A DNA stretch of 64,000 bases from contig CM114275.1 of assembly GCA_050084515.1 (NCBI GenBank), positions 20,274,001 to 20,338,000 of the forward strand. Direction: 5' to 3'. The stretch is from Blasia pusilla. Taxonomy: Eukaryota > Marchantiophyta > Marchantiopsida > Blasiales. Below are positions 12,301 through 23,310 of this stretch, piece after piece. Below the pieces are notes generated by a model. The model was not told the origin of the DNA. It did no database searches and worked only from the letters and a program-made list of their open reading frames with translations. The position numbers were made by a program, and so were the translations under genes. Within the stretch, counting starts at the first letter, position 1. Every line of letters starts with the position of its first letter.

Positions 12301-13531
12301 TGGACGTCAAGAATGCCTTCTTGAATGGAGATCTATACGAGGAGGTATATATGACTCAACCACTTGGATACAAGCATCCCAAGTTTCCATTTCGCGGATG
12401 CAGGTTGAAGAAAGCTCTATACGGGCTCAAACAAGCTCCAAGAGCTTGGTATGGCAAGATTACATACGTCCTACAAGAGTTGGATTTTAGGATATGTGAT
12501 TCTCACTCCTCGTTATATGTCTTGAGAGGACAAGATCATACGGTTCTCATTGTGTCGTATGTTGATAATTTCTGATTATTGGGAGTACTGAAGAAATGGT
12601 ACAACAAGTCAAGCTTAAGTTACAAGCAGAATTTGATATGAAGGACTTGGGAGAACTCAAGTACTTCCTTGATATTTAGTCTATCAAGGTTGGAGAGAGC
12701 ATGTGGTTACTACAACGACAATATGCTGTTCATATGCTTTCAAAATATGGTATGACGGCTTGTAAGCCAATCTCCACACCGTTAGACTAGAGTGTGAAGC
12801 TAAGAGTGGGTGAAGGAGAGTTGCTTGCAGATTCTAATATGTACAGGCGCATGGTTGGAAGTTTAATCTATCTAACTATAACCCGACCAGATTTGAGTTA
12901 TGTTGTTGGCGTAGTGAGCCATTTTATGCAAGAACCTCGAAAACCTCACCTTGATGTTGTGAGGAGGATTATGCGGAATGTGAAATTCTCTATTCAATTC
13001 GGGCTTCAATTTGAACCTTCTCCAAGTTTTCAATTACATGGATTTATAAATGTTGATTGGGCAGGAAGCGTGTCTGATCCACACTCCACATCTGATTATT
13101 CATTTACTTTGGGAAGCGTAGCTATAAGTTGGGCTTCAAAGAAGCAACCTATAGTTGCTTTATCTTCAACAGAGGTTGAGTACAGAGAAGCAACCAATGC
13201 AGCATGTGAGGCGGTGTGGCTTCATCGATTACTTATTGAGATTGGTGTTAGTAACTTATGACCTAGTGTAATATATGCAGATAATATTAGTACCATCAAA
13301 CTTGCTAATAACCCTGTGTTTCATGCTCGTACAAAACATGTTGAGGTGCACTATCATTTTATTAGAGAGAAAGTGCTTGCAGGAGAAATTGATCTTGTGT
13401 ATATAGATACAAATCAGCAAATTGCTGACATATTTACAAAGACATTGTCTAGAGATAAGTTTAAGATGTTTAGAAATGATTTAGGCGTTGGAGATATCGA
13501 TATGAGTTTGAGGGGGAGTATTGAAGATTAA
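9352..13531 (+). pseudogene. Degenerate copia gag-pol
   Basis: Starts MEYSSASITGKKLDKHNYNVW (gag), then is broken by frameshifts and stops. The gag zinc knuckle reads KYYGIKGHYAKFC: both leading cysteines are lost. The protease motif reads WYIDFGASSHM (about 10370-10402), with DSG changed to DFG. The pre-integrase HHCC finger (WHKRIGH...CPTCQFGK) is followed by a stop at about 10909. The integrase keeps CIDDFSRY, a DGGEY segment and HQNGMAERKNR (about 11250-11280). RT has KWVYKIK, RYKARLVAKGYAQ, a frameshift near 12300, [12 protein letters not shown], and an active site changed to YVDNF (12558-12572), where copia has YVDD, followed by a stop. RNase H covers 12794-13531, with further stops. 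Both protease and RT active sites are lost. Confidence 0.92.
13508..13518 (+). other. Polypurine tract
   Basis: TTGAGGGGGAG immediately precedes the 3' LTR, in the position and form of the plant copia plus-strand primer. Confidence 0.85.
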
Positions 13532-13836
13532 GTTACAATCAAGCTCATGAGACATCTGAACTGCTACATTTGGTACTCATACGAAGTAAGGAAGCTTAAT
13601 CTTGGTTTGTCAGTTAAGCGCGATTATCTTAACTAGGATTAGTTAATCATAGTTAGTCTAACTCGAGACTATGGTTAAGGTTAGGATTGGGGTTGGGGTT
13701 GCTTGTACATACCCTATATAATTGAGAAGGGGATCAGCCTCCACTCATTCTCTCATTGCAAATTTTGTTCTCCATGGTGGTGTGTGAGTATGAGAGCCTT
13801 TTCCCACGAGTTATGCTTCTTTAGCAGTTTTCCACA
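13519..13836 (+). repeat. 3' LTR of the copia element
   Basis: Direct repeat of 8522-8833, starting TATTGAAGATT and ending TTTTCCACA. It carries a 6-bp longer GGGGTT-rich segment than the 5' LTR and scattered, mostly C/T and G/A, differences. It is followed by the target duplication TGTGA at 13837-13841. Confidence 0.92.
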
Positions 13837-13841
13837 TGTGA

Positions 13842-14170
13842 GTCATTTTTCCTTCCATTTTGTTGCATGGTCTTGGTTTAAATGCGTGTGTGTTTTTTTT
13901 ATATGTGGGAAGTTAAGTGATCTGTGTGTGTATTTGTGATTAGCGATGTGTATTCAGACGATATTTTTCTCTATTTTAGGATACCATTAAGTGTAAGGGA
14001 TAGAGAAAAAAATTTAGAACATTATACCACAAAGTCATAAAATCAGGAAAAAAAACTTTTATATAATGACATTAATGATAAATTATCTCAAAAAAAGCAG
14101 AAATTATACTTAAGTATATGATTCTTCATGAGCTTTTTTTTCATATCTATATTTTTATTTAAAAATATAC
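13842..14170. other. AT-rich intergenic, nothing recognised
   Basis: Host flank of the copia insertion, AT-rich, with no coding or repeat structure that I can see. Confidence 0.5.
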
Positions 14171-14439
14171 CAAGGTTGCATGTGGAAAAAGTTCATGTCC
14201 GTGTGACTTACGTCCGCCTTATGGAAGGACTTGTTCATATGGGCCTCACCCCCCCACTTGCCTCTATGTTCTACACTTTTTCGTTTCTTTCTCTCCCCAC
14301 CTCCACTCCCTCCCTTCTTATTGCCCCGCCCGCCCCTACTATGCCTTCTACCTCTTCTAATCCATGTCCGTAGATATGTCCAAACTTGTCTGTCCATGTC
14401 CGTCCTAGGGATAGACTTGTCTTTTTTTGTGCAACCATG
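14171..14439 (+). mobile_element. hAT-like MITE, copy 1
   Basis: 269 bp with imperfect terminal inverted repeats CAAGGTTGCA and TGCAACCATG. The interior is pyrimidine-rich on the plus strand and holds paired TGTCC/GGACA motifs. The flanking 8-mers AAATATAC and AAATACAT agree at 6 of 8 positions, compatible with an old 8-bp target duplication. Open frames inside (proline/leucine-rich on one strand, glycine/arginine-rich on the other) are composition artefacts. Confidence 0.72.
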
Positions 14440-14959
14440 AAATACATTCAAATTTGCTATTGAGATTATGTTTCATGAATGAAGTTGCAAAGGATCCCAT
14501 TTATTTTTGGTTATTTCGTAGATGATATTTTTCCATTGATTTTTATATTTAATTAATTGGAGAAATATGTACACGAGAAAGCACAAATAAATATCGATAC
14601 GCAGACTTTTTTATGTTGAGGGTTTGAGAATCTTGACATGCAACTAATGTAAATCCACGGGGTGAATTCACACATAGATCCATTGAAGAAACATAGCGAG
14701 CTCCACATTGATCTCTCAATTAATTCATATTAGCATGGAGCTCGTGTTATGCACAAATTTACTAAGGCTACTCAAAATTTCTGATGTGTGTTGGTAGGTT
14801 TTCAAAAAAAATTACAGCTCGTATTAGAAAAAGATTTTCTTACTTCTCGCCATACACATGTCAACCATTGGAGCATAGGGACAAATAAAAAATGTGTTTT
14901 CCAATGAAAATATAGATATGCATTACAAACATTCTTATCTAGAAAAGGATTGGAAAGCA
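14440..14959. other. AT-rich intergenic between two MITE copies
   Basis: No reading frame of note and no repeat recognised. Confidence 0.5.
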
Positions 14960-15232
14960 CAAGGTTGCATATAGATAAAGTTAATGTCGGCAGACATGTT
15001 TATGTCCTTGGACTTACGATAGTCCTATGGAAGGACTTGTCTATATGGGCCCCACATCCTACCCTTTGTCACCCTTTCCACTCGTCTCCGTATCTTATAG
15101 TTGCCTATTGCTTCCTCTCCCTTGCTACCCGAGCCGCCCTCGCCCTCACTCCACGAGCAAAAAGTGCATGCCTCACCTCTTGCAATCCATATTTGTCCTA
15201 GGAACGGACTTGTTTATTTTTATGCAACCATG
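14960..15232 (+). mobile_element. hAT-like MITE, copy 2
   Basis: 273 bp, same family and orientation as the copy at 14171: it starts CAAGGTTGCA and ends TGCAACCATG, and contains the shared GGAAGGACTTGTC and GGGCCCCAC segments. The flanking 8-mers GGAAAGCA and AAAAAACA differ only by G/A changes (5 of 8 identical), so the duplication is decayed. Confidence 0.75.
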
Positions 15233-15739
15233 AAAAAACACAGTAATTCATCAACAACTCAAAATTTATTATTATCATTAGAAGATACCATCTCAATTTA
15301 TCCAACACCTTTAACTTTTGTTTGTTGTGTGCCATTCCACCAACAAATTCTCATTTGGTAAAAATAATAATTTTGCTCTAAAATAAAATAAAATAACTAT
15401 AATATTAAAATCTGATGATCATGTAAACACCATCCGTATTGATATAATAGCATAGAAAAATTAGCACAAGACAAAATGGTCCAATATGTCAAATTGGAAA
15501 GATAGGGGGAGAGAAGAAAAATGAATTCTTTGAGAGAACAAAGAAAGATGAAACGAACCCTTTTAGGGTTAAAGATTTTCCCAAAACAAAGCTTTTGGAT
15601 CATTTGATGGATGATTTTACCAACAAGAGAAGGAAAAAAAACACAAAGTGGAATCTGCAAATAAAGCATTATTCTTTTTAATTACATGAAAAAGGAACAT
15701 TAAAAAGTGTATTACACGAAACAAATTTACGTGAGAGGA
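15233..15739. other. AT-rich intergenic, nothing recognised
   Basis: AT-rich flank between the second MITE and the GC-rich island; only short spurious frames. Confidence 0.5.
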
Positions 15740-18400
15740 GCCCTAAAGACCCATGACCTTTGCTCGTCACGTCGTAAGACGACGGCGGCGACGGCCAAAC
15801 CAGAGGCCGCAGTATGGGTTCGGACGGAGACGACAGAGGAGGAAGTCCGACGGCGACGACGGTGGTCCGAACGAACTGGTCCCGGGAAGGAGAAGGAGAG
15901 TACAGGACGGGAGTAGGGAGTCCTCCGTTCGGGTAGCCACGGACGTGACACGGAATCAGTAGCGTCTGAGGCCATAATTAGTAAGTCGGGGGCGCTGCGG
16001 AGGGCCGGGTCCGGGGGACGACGGGAGGAGGCGGACGACTTTTGAGGCGGGTTAAAATGATTAATGCGGGGGTCGCACGATGAGGGAACGGAGCGGGCGG
16101 ATTAACCCTAAGCAGCATCGCACGAATCGGAGAACCAGGCGGCGACTGGGAAAACCCTAAAAGGAGAACCCTAAAAGGAGGTCGTTAGGGCAGACGTTAA
16201 ATTTGACTGTCTGCCGGGGCGCTAACGGACTTGGGTGTGCGATGGCCCGTCGCCAATACACCCAGAGGCGGTGTCGTGGCTCATAGTGACTGGGCCCACC
16301 CACGATATTGCACGTGAGCTCCGCAACGGCAGAACTCCTGGGTGCGATGCGCCACATGGCATGCTCTCCCGAGCCGATATTGATTGAACGGGACTGGCGA
16401 ATTGCCCAAGGGCCGCAGACTGCGTGCAGAACAGAGGTGGCAATTCCGTCCAATGACGGAGTCCCATGCCGCCACCGTTTCTGCCCAGGCAACGACCACC
16501 GTGTACAGCCAAAAAGCTTCCGCCGGAGCAGAATGAACCTACGTCAGGCCAAATGTCGGAAGACTCGCAGAAAATGAATCCCCGTCGCAGAGGGCGACCG
16601 ACCAGAATCGTCTTCCGTCACCGCCATTTGCCGGTGCTTGGCTGACGGCGTTGACCGTCGAAACCGGTCCCGAGGCTGACGAGGCTCGGCGGGACGGAGA
16701 CTCGGAGCAGCGGGACAGCCCGGTAGTTAGCACTTCAGGTTTTGACTCTTTGAGTCCCCCTCTTTTGTACTTCCGATGGGTTTTCCATCACTCGTTTTTA
16801 TCGAAGTGCATCTTCTTTTTGATGGGTAGTTAGCACCGCTCAAGCGCGTGGCCGGATGGAGCCGCGGGGACCTAGTGTGAGAAGGAACGCCTCCGGCAGG
16901 CGCGGATGGTGGCCGCTATGCCATGACTCATGTGTGTGTGTGTGCGCATCACAACTACCACGGGATTCTTCTGCGGTAAAAATCTGCTGGCGAATATCCT
17001 GCGGTCATCAGCGGGGTATGTTCGGGCTGCGAGGCGGTATGTGGCGTGACTGTAAACAAAATGTCGTACGCTAGCCTGCAGGCTCGGCAAGGCGACCGCG
17101 TTGGCGGCATGCTGGCCGGGGCTGCGATGGATGGATGATGGATGCATGCGCGGGAATCGGGAGGGCGGGCATTCCAGCGTCGGGCCGGTCCTCGCTGGGT
17201 TTGGCCGGCGTAGGGAGGGAATCCTAGTTGTCGTCCCCCGGCCCGAAGGAGGCCGCGATAAATTTGTCCCGAGACGCTGCCCCCCAAGACCGGAGGCGCA
17301 GACAGGAGGCTGCCCGATTTGGCGCGGAAGCTCGCGCTACGTGTGATGAAAGGAAGCGACTCGGACCAAGGGACGTACAGTAGCAGTATCCACCGAGACA
17401 TACGGTCCCCACCCGCCATGTCAAGCACGTAGCAAGTGTATCCCCCGGTCGTGTGGAGGATGCATCTGTCTCTGTCGAAACGCCGAGGGACGGGACGATA
17501 TGAATGCCGTCGCGGCGCTGCACGAGAAATTCGCCCACATTTGCTTTGCCCTAACCCGAAAGAAGTCGAGTTGCACGGGAAGGAAGGAATGAAGGGCCTT
17601 AGCGGGCGTCATGTTCGCGGGTCCTACAGCAGTCGTCCGCGTACCAACTCCGGTCGTGTGCCTAGACGCCTGCCTAGGAGTCTATTCTATGACCAGTGGA
17701 AGCAGAGCATCCAAAGCCCTGCGGTCGTTCCCACCGTCAAAAGCCTCCTCCCTCCCTCCGCAAGTACCTACTTCCCCTTCCTCTGTCTCCCGAGTGCGCA
17801 GCGCCCCTCCCGTCCGCACTCCCTCGCGTTGAAAAAAATCCCACGCTCTGGACCCTTCTCCCGAGTCCCGCCGCTCCGCCCCATCACCGACTTCCCAGAA
17901 ACGTCTCTCAATCGGATCGCAGCGCAGCGCAGCGAAGCGAATCCCCAGCGCTGACAGTACGAGTCTCCGTCCGGCATCCGATCTCCACATGACGATCGTT
18001 CCTTCTTCATGGCCGCCTCCGACCTACTACTTGCCACGCTATCCTAGAGCATTCTCGCACCCAACAACAACAAGCATCGTCGCGAACTCGCCGCAGCATA
18101 ATGGTCGTGGAGGAGGGCAGGGAAGGAAAACTCCAAAGCGAGGAAGGGACGGAACGGAACGGAACGGAACGGAACGGAACCGCCCGCGGGCACTTTGCTT
18201 GTTGACAGGGAGGCCAGGAGTCTGTGATTCCCACCGCTGTTTCTTCCGGGCCGGAATGCACACGCGCAGCGTCTGTTGCAAGGCCAGGCCAGGCCAGGCC
18301 CGGCCCGTCCCCTATCCTGTCGCCGGACCTGCCCGCTCGGTCACTTATGGCTTCACGAGGGGGGGGAATGACATGCCACGTCTGCGTCGTGGTTTCGGAA
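15740..18400. promoter_or_regulatory. Orphan GC-rich island with telo-box motifs
   Basis: About 2.6 kb of sharply GC-rich, CpG-dense sequence inside AT-rich DNA, resembling the promoter/leader islands of the Pumilio and UAP56 genes in this window. It holds telo-box-like motifs (TTAACCCTAA near 16103, and two AACCCTAAAAGGAG units in tandem at about 16154-16181) and period-5 arrays: GCGCA-type at about 17922-17940, GGAAC x6 at about 18150-18180 and CAGGC x4 at about 18280-18300. Open frames exist on both strands (for example 17436-17954 + and 17989-18405 +, 138 codons) but none resembles a known family. I read it as the 5' region of a gene whose body is absent or unrecognised; the RLE retrotransposon lies immediately to the right. 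Confidence 0.5.
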
Positions 18401-18573
18401 ATTAGGTTTCTTCGGATCGAATTAAATTTTGGTTATTTATATTTTTTTGTCCTCAAGTCGCGGTCAGCGAGTTGTTTAACTCATGTTGTCCGTTGCTTGG
18501 TCTATAAATATTTCGTGCCTTTTTTGAGATTTCTTGTGTTTTCATTAGGTATTATGAGTGGGTCTCATGCGCT

Positions 18574-18601
18574 GGTTAATCATGAGTTTGTGGTGCACCC
18601 C
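18574..18601 (+). repeat. 28-bp near-direct repeat, left copy (possible LINE target duplication)
   Basis: Matches 23242-23269 at 25 of 28 bases; the three differences are transitions. The core ATGAGTTTGTGGTGCAC is identical. The two copies bracket the RLE retrotransposon, as a target-site duplication would. Confidence 0.45.
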
Positions 18602-21600
18602 GAGGGGGAGGCCCCTTCTTCCTCTTCTCATTTGTATCCCAATCTCTAGTGGTTTTCCATCCCAATTTTTATTAAAGTTTATATTCTTTCTCTACATACA
18701 TATTGTCCGACTGTCTTGTGGAGGAGGAAGACTATGGAGGAAGACTATGGCGGACGTTTAGAATTTTGTTTGTAACTATTTCCATGGTGATCCAATCTTT
18801 TCAATTTAAGGCCCAATGTGTTCATCTTCTCAAGCTTGAACTTTGGGTTCTTCTTTTTTCCACTTAAGATTGAGATTTCCAAAGTTCTTGGGATCTTTGG
18901 ACCTCCTTCTTTCCTAAATTTGCTCATAGATTCCTATATGCAATTTCAAACATAGCGCTCTCCTTATAGAGTGATACTTGCTTACCATCGGTTTAACGGA
19001 TTCCTCTTGCTTTTCTGGATCTTTTGATACGGGCTGGGCCCAACATTACGAACTCGTTCCCTCATAGCGGTCATTGGTGGGTGCCTCACTTCCTCCCCCA
19101 CATCCTCTTTTTTGGTGTTTCCAATTTCTTTCATAACTTTCTTCTCGAATGTCGGTTTTGGGCGTTTATGGGCTTGTTTTGATCGTCTTGACGAGCTCGT
19201 TCTTTTGATATCAAGTAGGTTTTCTACTTTTTATTCCTTCTTTGTAGGCGCCTATTTTTGTGTACGGGTTTGTTTTAGGTCAATTCCTCCCAAAAGTCTT
19301 CCTTGCTCTTTCAACTCCTTACCTTATTGTTTCGCCCCTACATACGTTTAGAACATTAGAAATTCATATTCTTGAGCCACCTCTTCCGATACCATATCCA
19401 TCACTTTTCCTTTTCAATTACTTTTTATATTTTTCTTATAATAACTTTCAATCATAAATTCGGTATTGCCTAATCTTCATCTCTCCACTACTTTTGCTTT
19501 GCTCATTATCCTCATGCTTTCTCCAAACCACGTTCCGTATGTCTTTTCTTATCTTTGGAGACTTGCCTACCTTTACTTCTATGTCATCAGAGATGGAGTT
19601 GGATTCTCCATCTACTCGCTTATCTGGTTTTACACGCCCTCCTACAACCGTAATCTCTCCCCCTGGTTCACCTCCTCATCGTCGATCTCGCCATTTTCCT
19701 CCAGATGCTAATACACCCATTACACTCGCTACATTTCTTCCGGATTCTCCTCTTCTCCCTTCTTCGCCTTGTCCTATTGAGCCTAATCCTGATCCATTAT
19801 TACCAAATCCTTCTACTTTGCCATCCCCACATATCTCATCTATGCCCTTGCTTCCAACTCCCATCTATTCTACCCGAATCTCCCCTCTTCCTCCTCCTCC
19901 TTCCCCAACCTATTTACCCCCTCATCGTCGGCAATCACCACCTCTTGCACCTCCCATCTCCTCTCCTTGTAACCCTTCTACTTCTCCATTTGTACCAAAG
20001 GTTCGTTGCATACCTTGTGGTAAGGACTTTGCTCCTAATGGGATCAAAAGACATCAGCGGTATTGTCGATCCATGCATGGGCCTTCAATCCCTAACCCGA
20101 TACCAACTCCTACTGCACTCCCCACAACAACTGCTTGGACGTGGTTAAGCCAAATTGATCTCCTTCACTCTTTCCATCCAGGTCTTCCTCGTCCTAGACT
20201 CTACACTCGCATTCCTATTGCTCTTCGCCCCATCAACCAACAAGCTTTGCTATTCCCATTAGAAAGGTTAGCACGTGACCCCACAGATATAAATGCTTGG
20301 TATCTCCTATTACTCTTCCCCATAATGGGTTTTAGTCCTCCCTCCAAGGGGTGCAATGGGTCATCGTGAAACCTCCACACGTATTCAACGCTTTATGTCG
20401 TGGGATTGGGAGAATCTTGAGAATGAGCATGTACTTGAAGTGAAGCCTTAGCTGCGGCTCATGCCACTCAACATGCCAATCATGGGAGGCCTTCAATACA
20501 ACAACGCCTAGCCGACGAAGTCTACTATTGGGGCAGGTTGGTGAGTTTTCACGTCGTGCGGCTCGAGCATTGGGTCCTCTTTCTCCGGTGATTCCAAGTG
20601 CGGAAACAGTGGCTCTCTTAGAAGCTCTTCATCCTCCTTCAAGCGGCGATGCTCCATCTTTTGTGGAAGACTATACAACAGACCTTGACTTGGAGCTTGA
20701 CTTGGAGGTTTTCACTAGGGCTTTTTCTGCATACTCCTCGCTTATCGCCAGCGGGCTATCGGGATGGTTTTTGAGCATCTCGCGATTGCTTTATCAGATT
20801 CAGCAAGTGGCTTTGTCTCTCTATATAAGGTGTGTGCACATATGGCAGCAGGTCGTCTCCCATTCTCTATCTCTAGGCTCTTAGGGGCTTGTCGTTTGTT
20901 GGCTATGGATAAGCCTCCTTCACGTGTGCGCCCTTTGGCTATTGGAGAGGTTTTATACCGCTTGGTCAGTCGATCCCTATGCTTGCAATTTCGTCCTCAC
21001 TTTGGTGCCCACTTATTTCCTCATCAATTTGGAGTGGCAACTCCTGGAGGTTGTGAGGCTGTGGTGCATGGGATTCGCTCCACTCTTGATATTCATCCAG
21101 ATTTGGTAGCAATTCAAGTCGATGTGGCTAACGCATTCAATTCAGTTTCTCGTGCGGCCATCTTTGAGGAATTACGTTGTGCAGGAGGACAACTCGCGAG
21201 CCTCATTCCATTTGTTCGCTCCTTCTATGCCTATGATACGCCCATTATCTATTCCCATCATGCTACTTATGGGGAATATAGTATTCTCCAATCGGCTTGT
21301 GGCACACGTCAAGGTGATCCCATGGGAGGCCCACTCTTTGCCATTGCCCATTTTCGTGTCCTTCGAACATCAGCGCAAGCATTTCCATCTTGTCGTTTTC
21401 CTTCTATTGCTGATGACACTCACATTTTAGGTCCTCCTTCTGAAGTGGTTCCTGCTTATACCCATTTCGTGGAGCAACTCTCTTTCTTAAACCTTAAAGT
21501 CCAACCTAGTAAATGTGGAGTATGGTCTCCTTCATGCCTTCCCTCAACATTCACCCCACCTACACCTGATTTTCCCATTTACATTGAAGGGGTTAGAGTT

Positions 21601-23241
21601 CTTGGGGTCCCAATTGGCTTCATCGACTATGTCTCAAAGTTCTTGGATGAGGCCCTTTTGAAAGACGTGGAATGGCTTCATTTATTACCTCATCTTGGGG
21701 ATCCCCAAGTGGCTTATGGGATTCTCTCCCAATGTTTTCTTCGACGACCTTCCTACCTTCTTCGCACTTGTCCTTCCACTTCAAGCTTCTTACATCGGCT
21801 GGCCTCTTTTGATGCTTCTATCTTGGCAACTTTTGGTCAACTTCTTGGCCCGAATACCTTTGAGGGAGAGGATGGTGTCTTTGCTTCACGGCAAGCTATC
21901 TTGCCTATTTCTTTTGGAGGGGTGGGACTATCCTCCACAGTCACATCTGCCCGCATGACCTTTTTGGGAGTTGGGCGTTGGTAGCACCGATTATGGCTTC
22001 AAGGTTTCTCCAAGGAGATACACCTATCTTGATGGATCATATCGCCCATGTCGAGGAGGGTGACTTGTTATTTCAACAACAACTAAGATCTGCACGAGCT
22101 CTTCTTCCTCTTGCTACACAAGCAATTCTACCCCCTTTCAGTCAACTAATTACAGAAGGGCTTGATCGACTTCAAGAGCATATCTCCGAGAATCTGCATC
22201 AAATCAACTTTTCCAGCATTCTCTCAGAGGCATCCTCCGACGCTAATCGAGCTCATCTACGTTCATGTGCTAGTACCGGAGCGGGGGCGTGGCTTATTGC
22301 AAATCCTCTTATTCTTCCATTTCGTCTTCCTCGAAGTATATTCTTGACAGCTTTGCGGTTACGTCTTGGACTTCCCCATCCTTCTCTCTTAGGTGTGCCA
22401 AATTGTGTATGCGGGGATCCTATTGATGCCAAGGGTATCCATATTCTCCGATGTGCATATGGTGGAGAACGAACGGCCACACATGATGTCATTAGAGAGG
22501 CGGTAGCATCGGTGGCTCGTACGGCAGGATATACCGTTGGGCAAGAGCAACTCCACGTCCTACTTTCAACCACACAAGCAACCTCTCGTCGGAGAGTGGA
22601 TCTTGTTATGTCTCAAGGTGGATTCCGGACACTAGGTGATGTGGTGGTTGCTGATCCAACACGTTTTGACTTGGTGTGTAGAGCTGCACATACCAAAGGT
22701 TTGGCGGCCGAAGCTGCAGCAAGAATCAAGGAGTTAAGTTATGCTGTGAGACGACTGACGGATTTATTCCGTTTGCAGTGGAAGTATTCGGTCATTTACA
22801 TGTGTCTTTTGATACTTTCCTGAAAACATGTGCTCACCACTCCCTTGAGAATCATCACCTTGCCCCTTCACGTAGTCCTTCTCTCTCGGTAGTTACTACT
22901 TATTTTAGGCAATGCATCTCAGTGGCCTTACAACGTGCACAAGCCTTGGCATTAATACGTCGTGCGGAGGTGGTGGGAGGTCGCCGCCTCGCCGCAAATC
23001 GTCGTCCATTCACGTCGACCAACCACTCGTGTTCTTGTCAGATTTGTTTCAAGCAATCAATCGTGTTGCTCGTTGAGCCGGTGTTTACGTGGGCTTGTTG
23101 CCATTTTCTTTTTGCATTCTTTTATGCATTTTTTTACTCCTCTTTTGAGTTGTTATTACCTTTCTTTGTCCTCTTTTGAGGTTTATTTTATAATAAAGTG
23201 GTTTCTTATTACTAGTTAGATGAAACTAACTGACTAGATGG
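18602..23241 (+). mobile_element. RLE-type non-LTR retrotransposon, copy 1
   Basis: About 4.6 kb if bounded by the 28-bp near-direct repeats; the coding part alone is 19494-22823. It is a LINE-like element with one long ORF (N-terminal CCHC zinc finger, reverse transcriptase, CCHC knuckle, restriction-like endonuclease) and no APE endonuclease, no LTRs and no integrase. The right end carries a roughly 68-bp tandem unit (23211-23278, with a partial second copy at 23279-23310). A shorter relative is present at 52.8-54.7 kb on the other strand, so this is a family, not a chance frame. Ends are approximate. Confidence 0.8.
19494..22823 (+). pseudogene. RLE retrotransposon ORF: zinc finger, reverse transcriptase, restriction-like endonuclease (frameshifted)
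   Basis: Four overlapping frames make one protein. 19494-20369: proline-rich N-terminus, then CIPCGKDF...IKRHQRYC (C172, C175, H187, C191), a C-X2-C-X11-H-X3-C finger. 20528-20884, then 20764-21984: reverse transcriptase with RPLAIGEVLYRLVSR, motif A IQVDVANAFNS (Asp at nt 21121), motif B GTRQGDPMGGPLF, motif C IADDTHILGP (AspAsp at 21412-21417) and LNLKVQPSKCGVW. 21978-22823: knuckle CVCGDPIDAKGIHILRC, then RRRVDLVMSQGG...LGDVVVAD, which fits the PD-(D/E)XK restriction-like endonuclease of R2/CRE-type elements. Catalytic residues survive, but a stop/frameshift zone at about 20370-20530 and two frame changes inactivate it. Clade assignment is uncertain; no Myb domain was seen. Confidence 0.82.
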
Positions 23242-23310
23242 GGTTGACCATGAGTTTGTGGTGCACTCCTTTCTCTATACTAGTTAGATAAAACTAACTT
23301 ATTAGATGTG
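23211..23310 (+). repeat. Tandem repeat, period 68 bp, at the 3' end of the RLE element
   Basis: ACTAGTTAGATGAAACTAAC at 23211 recurs with few changes at 23279, with the 28-bp flanking repeat inside the first unit. It could be the element's 3' tail or a local host duplication. Confidence 0.6.

Larger units (their letters stand above)
8522..13836 (+). mobile_element. Full-length, inactivated Ty1/copia LTR retrotransposon
   Basis: A 5.3-kb element with two LTRs (312 and 318 bp), a primer-binding site, a polypurine tract and degenerate gag-protease-integrase-RT-RNase H in the copia order. The 5-bp target duplication TGTGA is perfect on both sides (8517-8521 and 13837-13841). This fixes the LTR ends as TATTGAAG...TTCCACA, so the termini are TA...CA rather than the usual TG...CA. 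By eye the LTRs differ at roughly 20-25 positions plus a 6-bp indel, mostly transitions, so the insertion is old. Frameshifts, stops and mutated catalytic residues mean it cannot move by itself. Confidence 0.93.

Noticed and set aside
14155-14451. Glycine/arginine-rich (minus) and proline-rich (plus) small ORFs
   Set aside because: They fall inside MITE copy 1 and recur in other copies; their composition reflects the pyrimidine-rich interior, not a protein.
17436-17954. 172-codon open frame in the orphan GC-rich island
   Set aside because: No conserved motif, competing frames on both strands, and length expected in GC-rich DNA; not listed as a gene.
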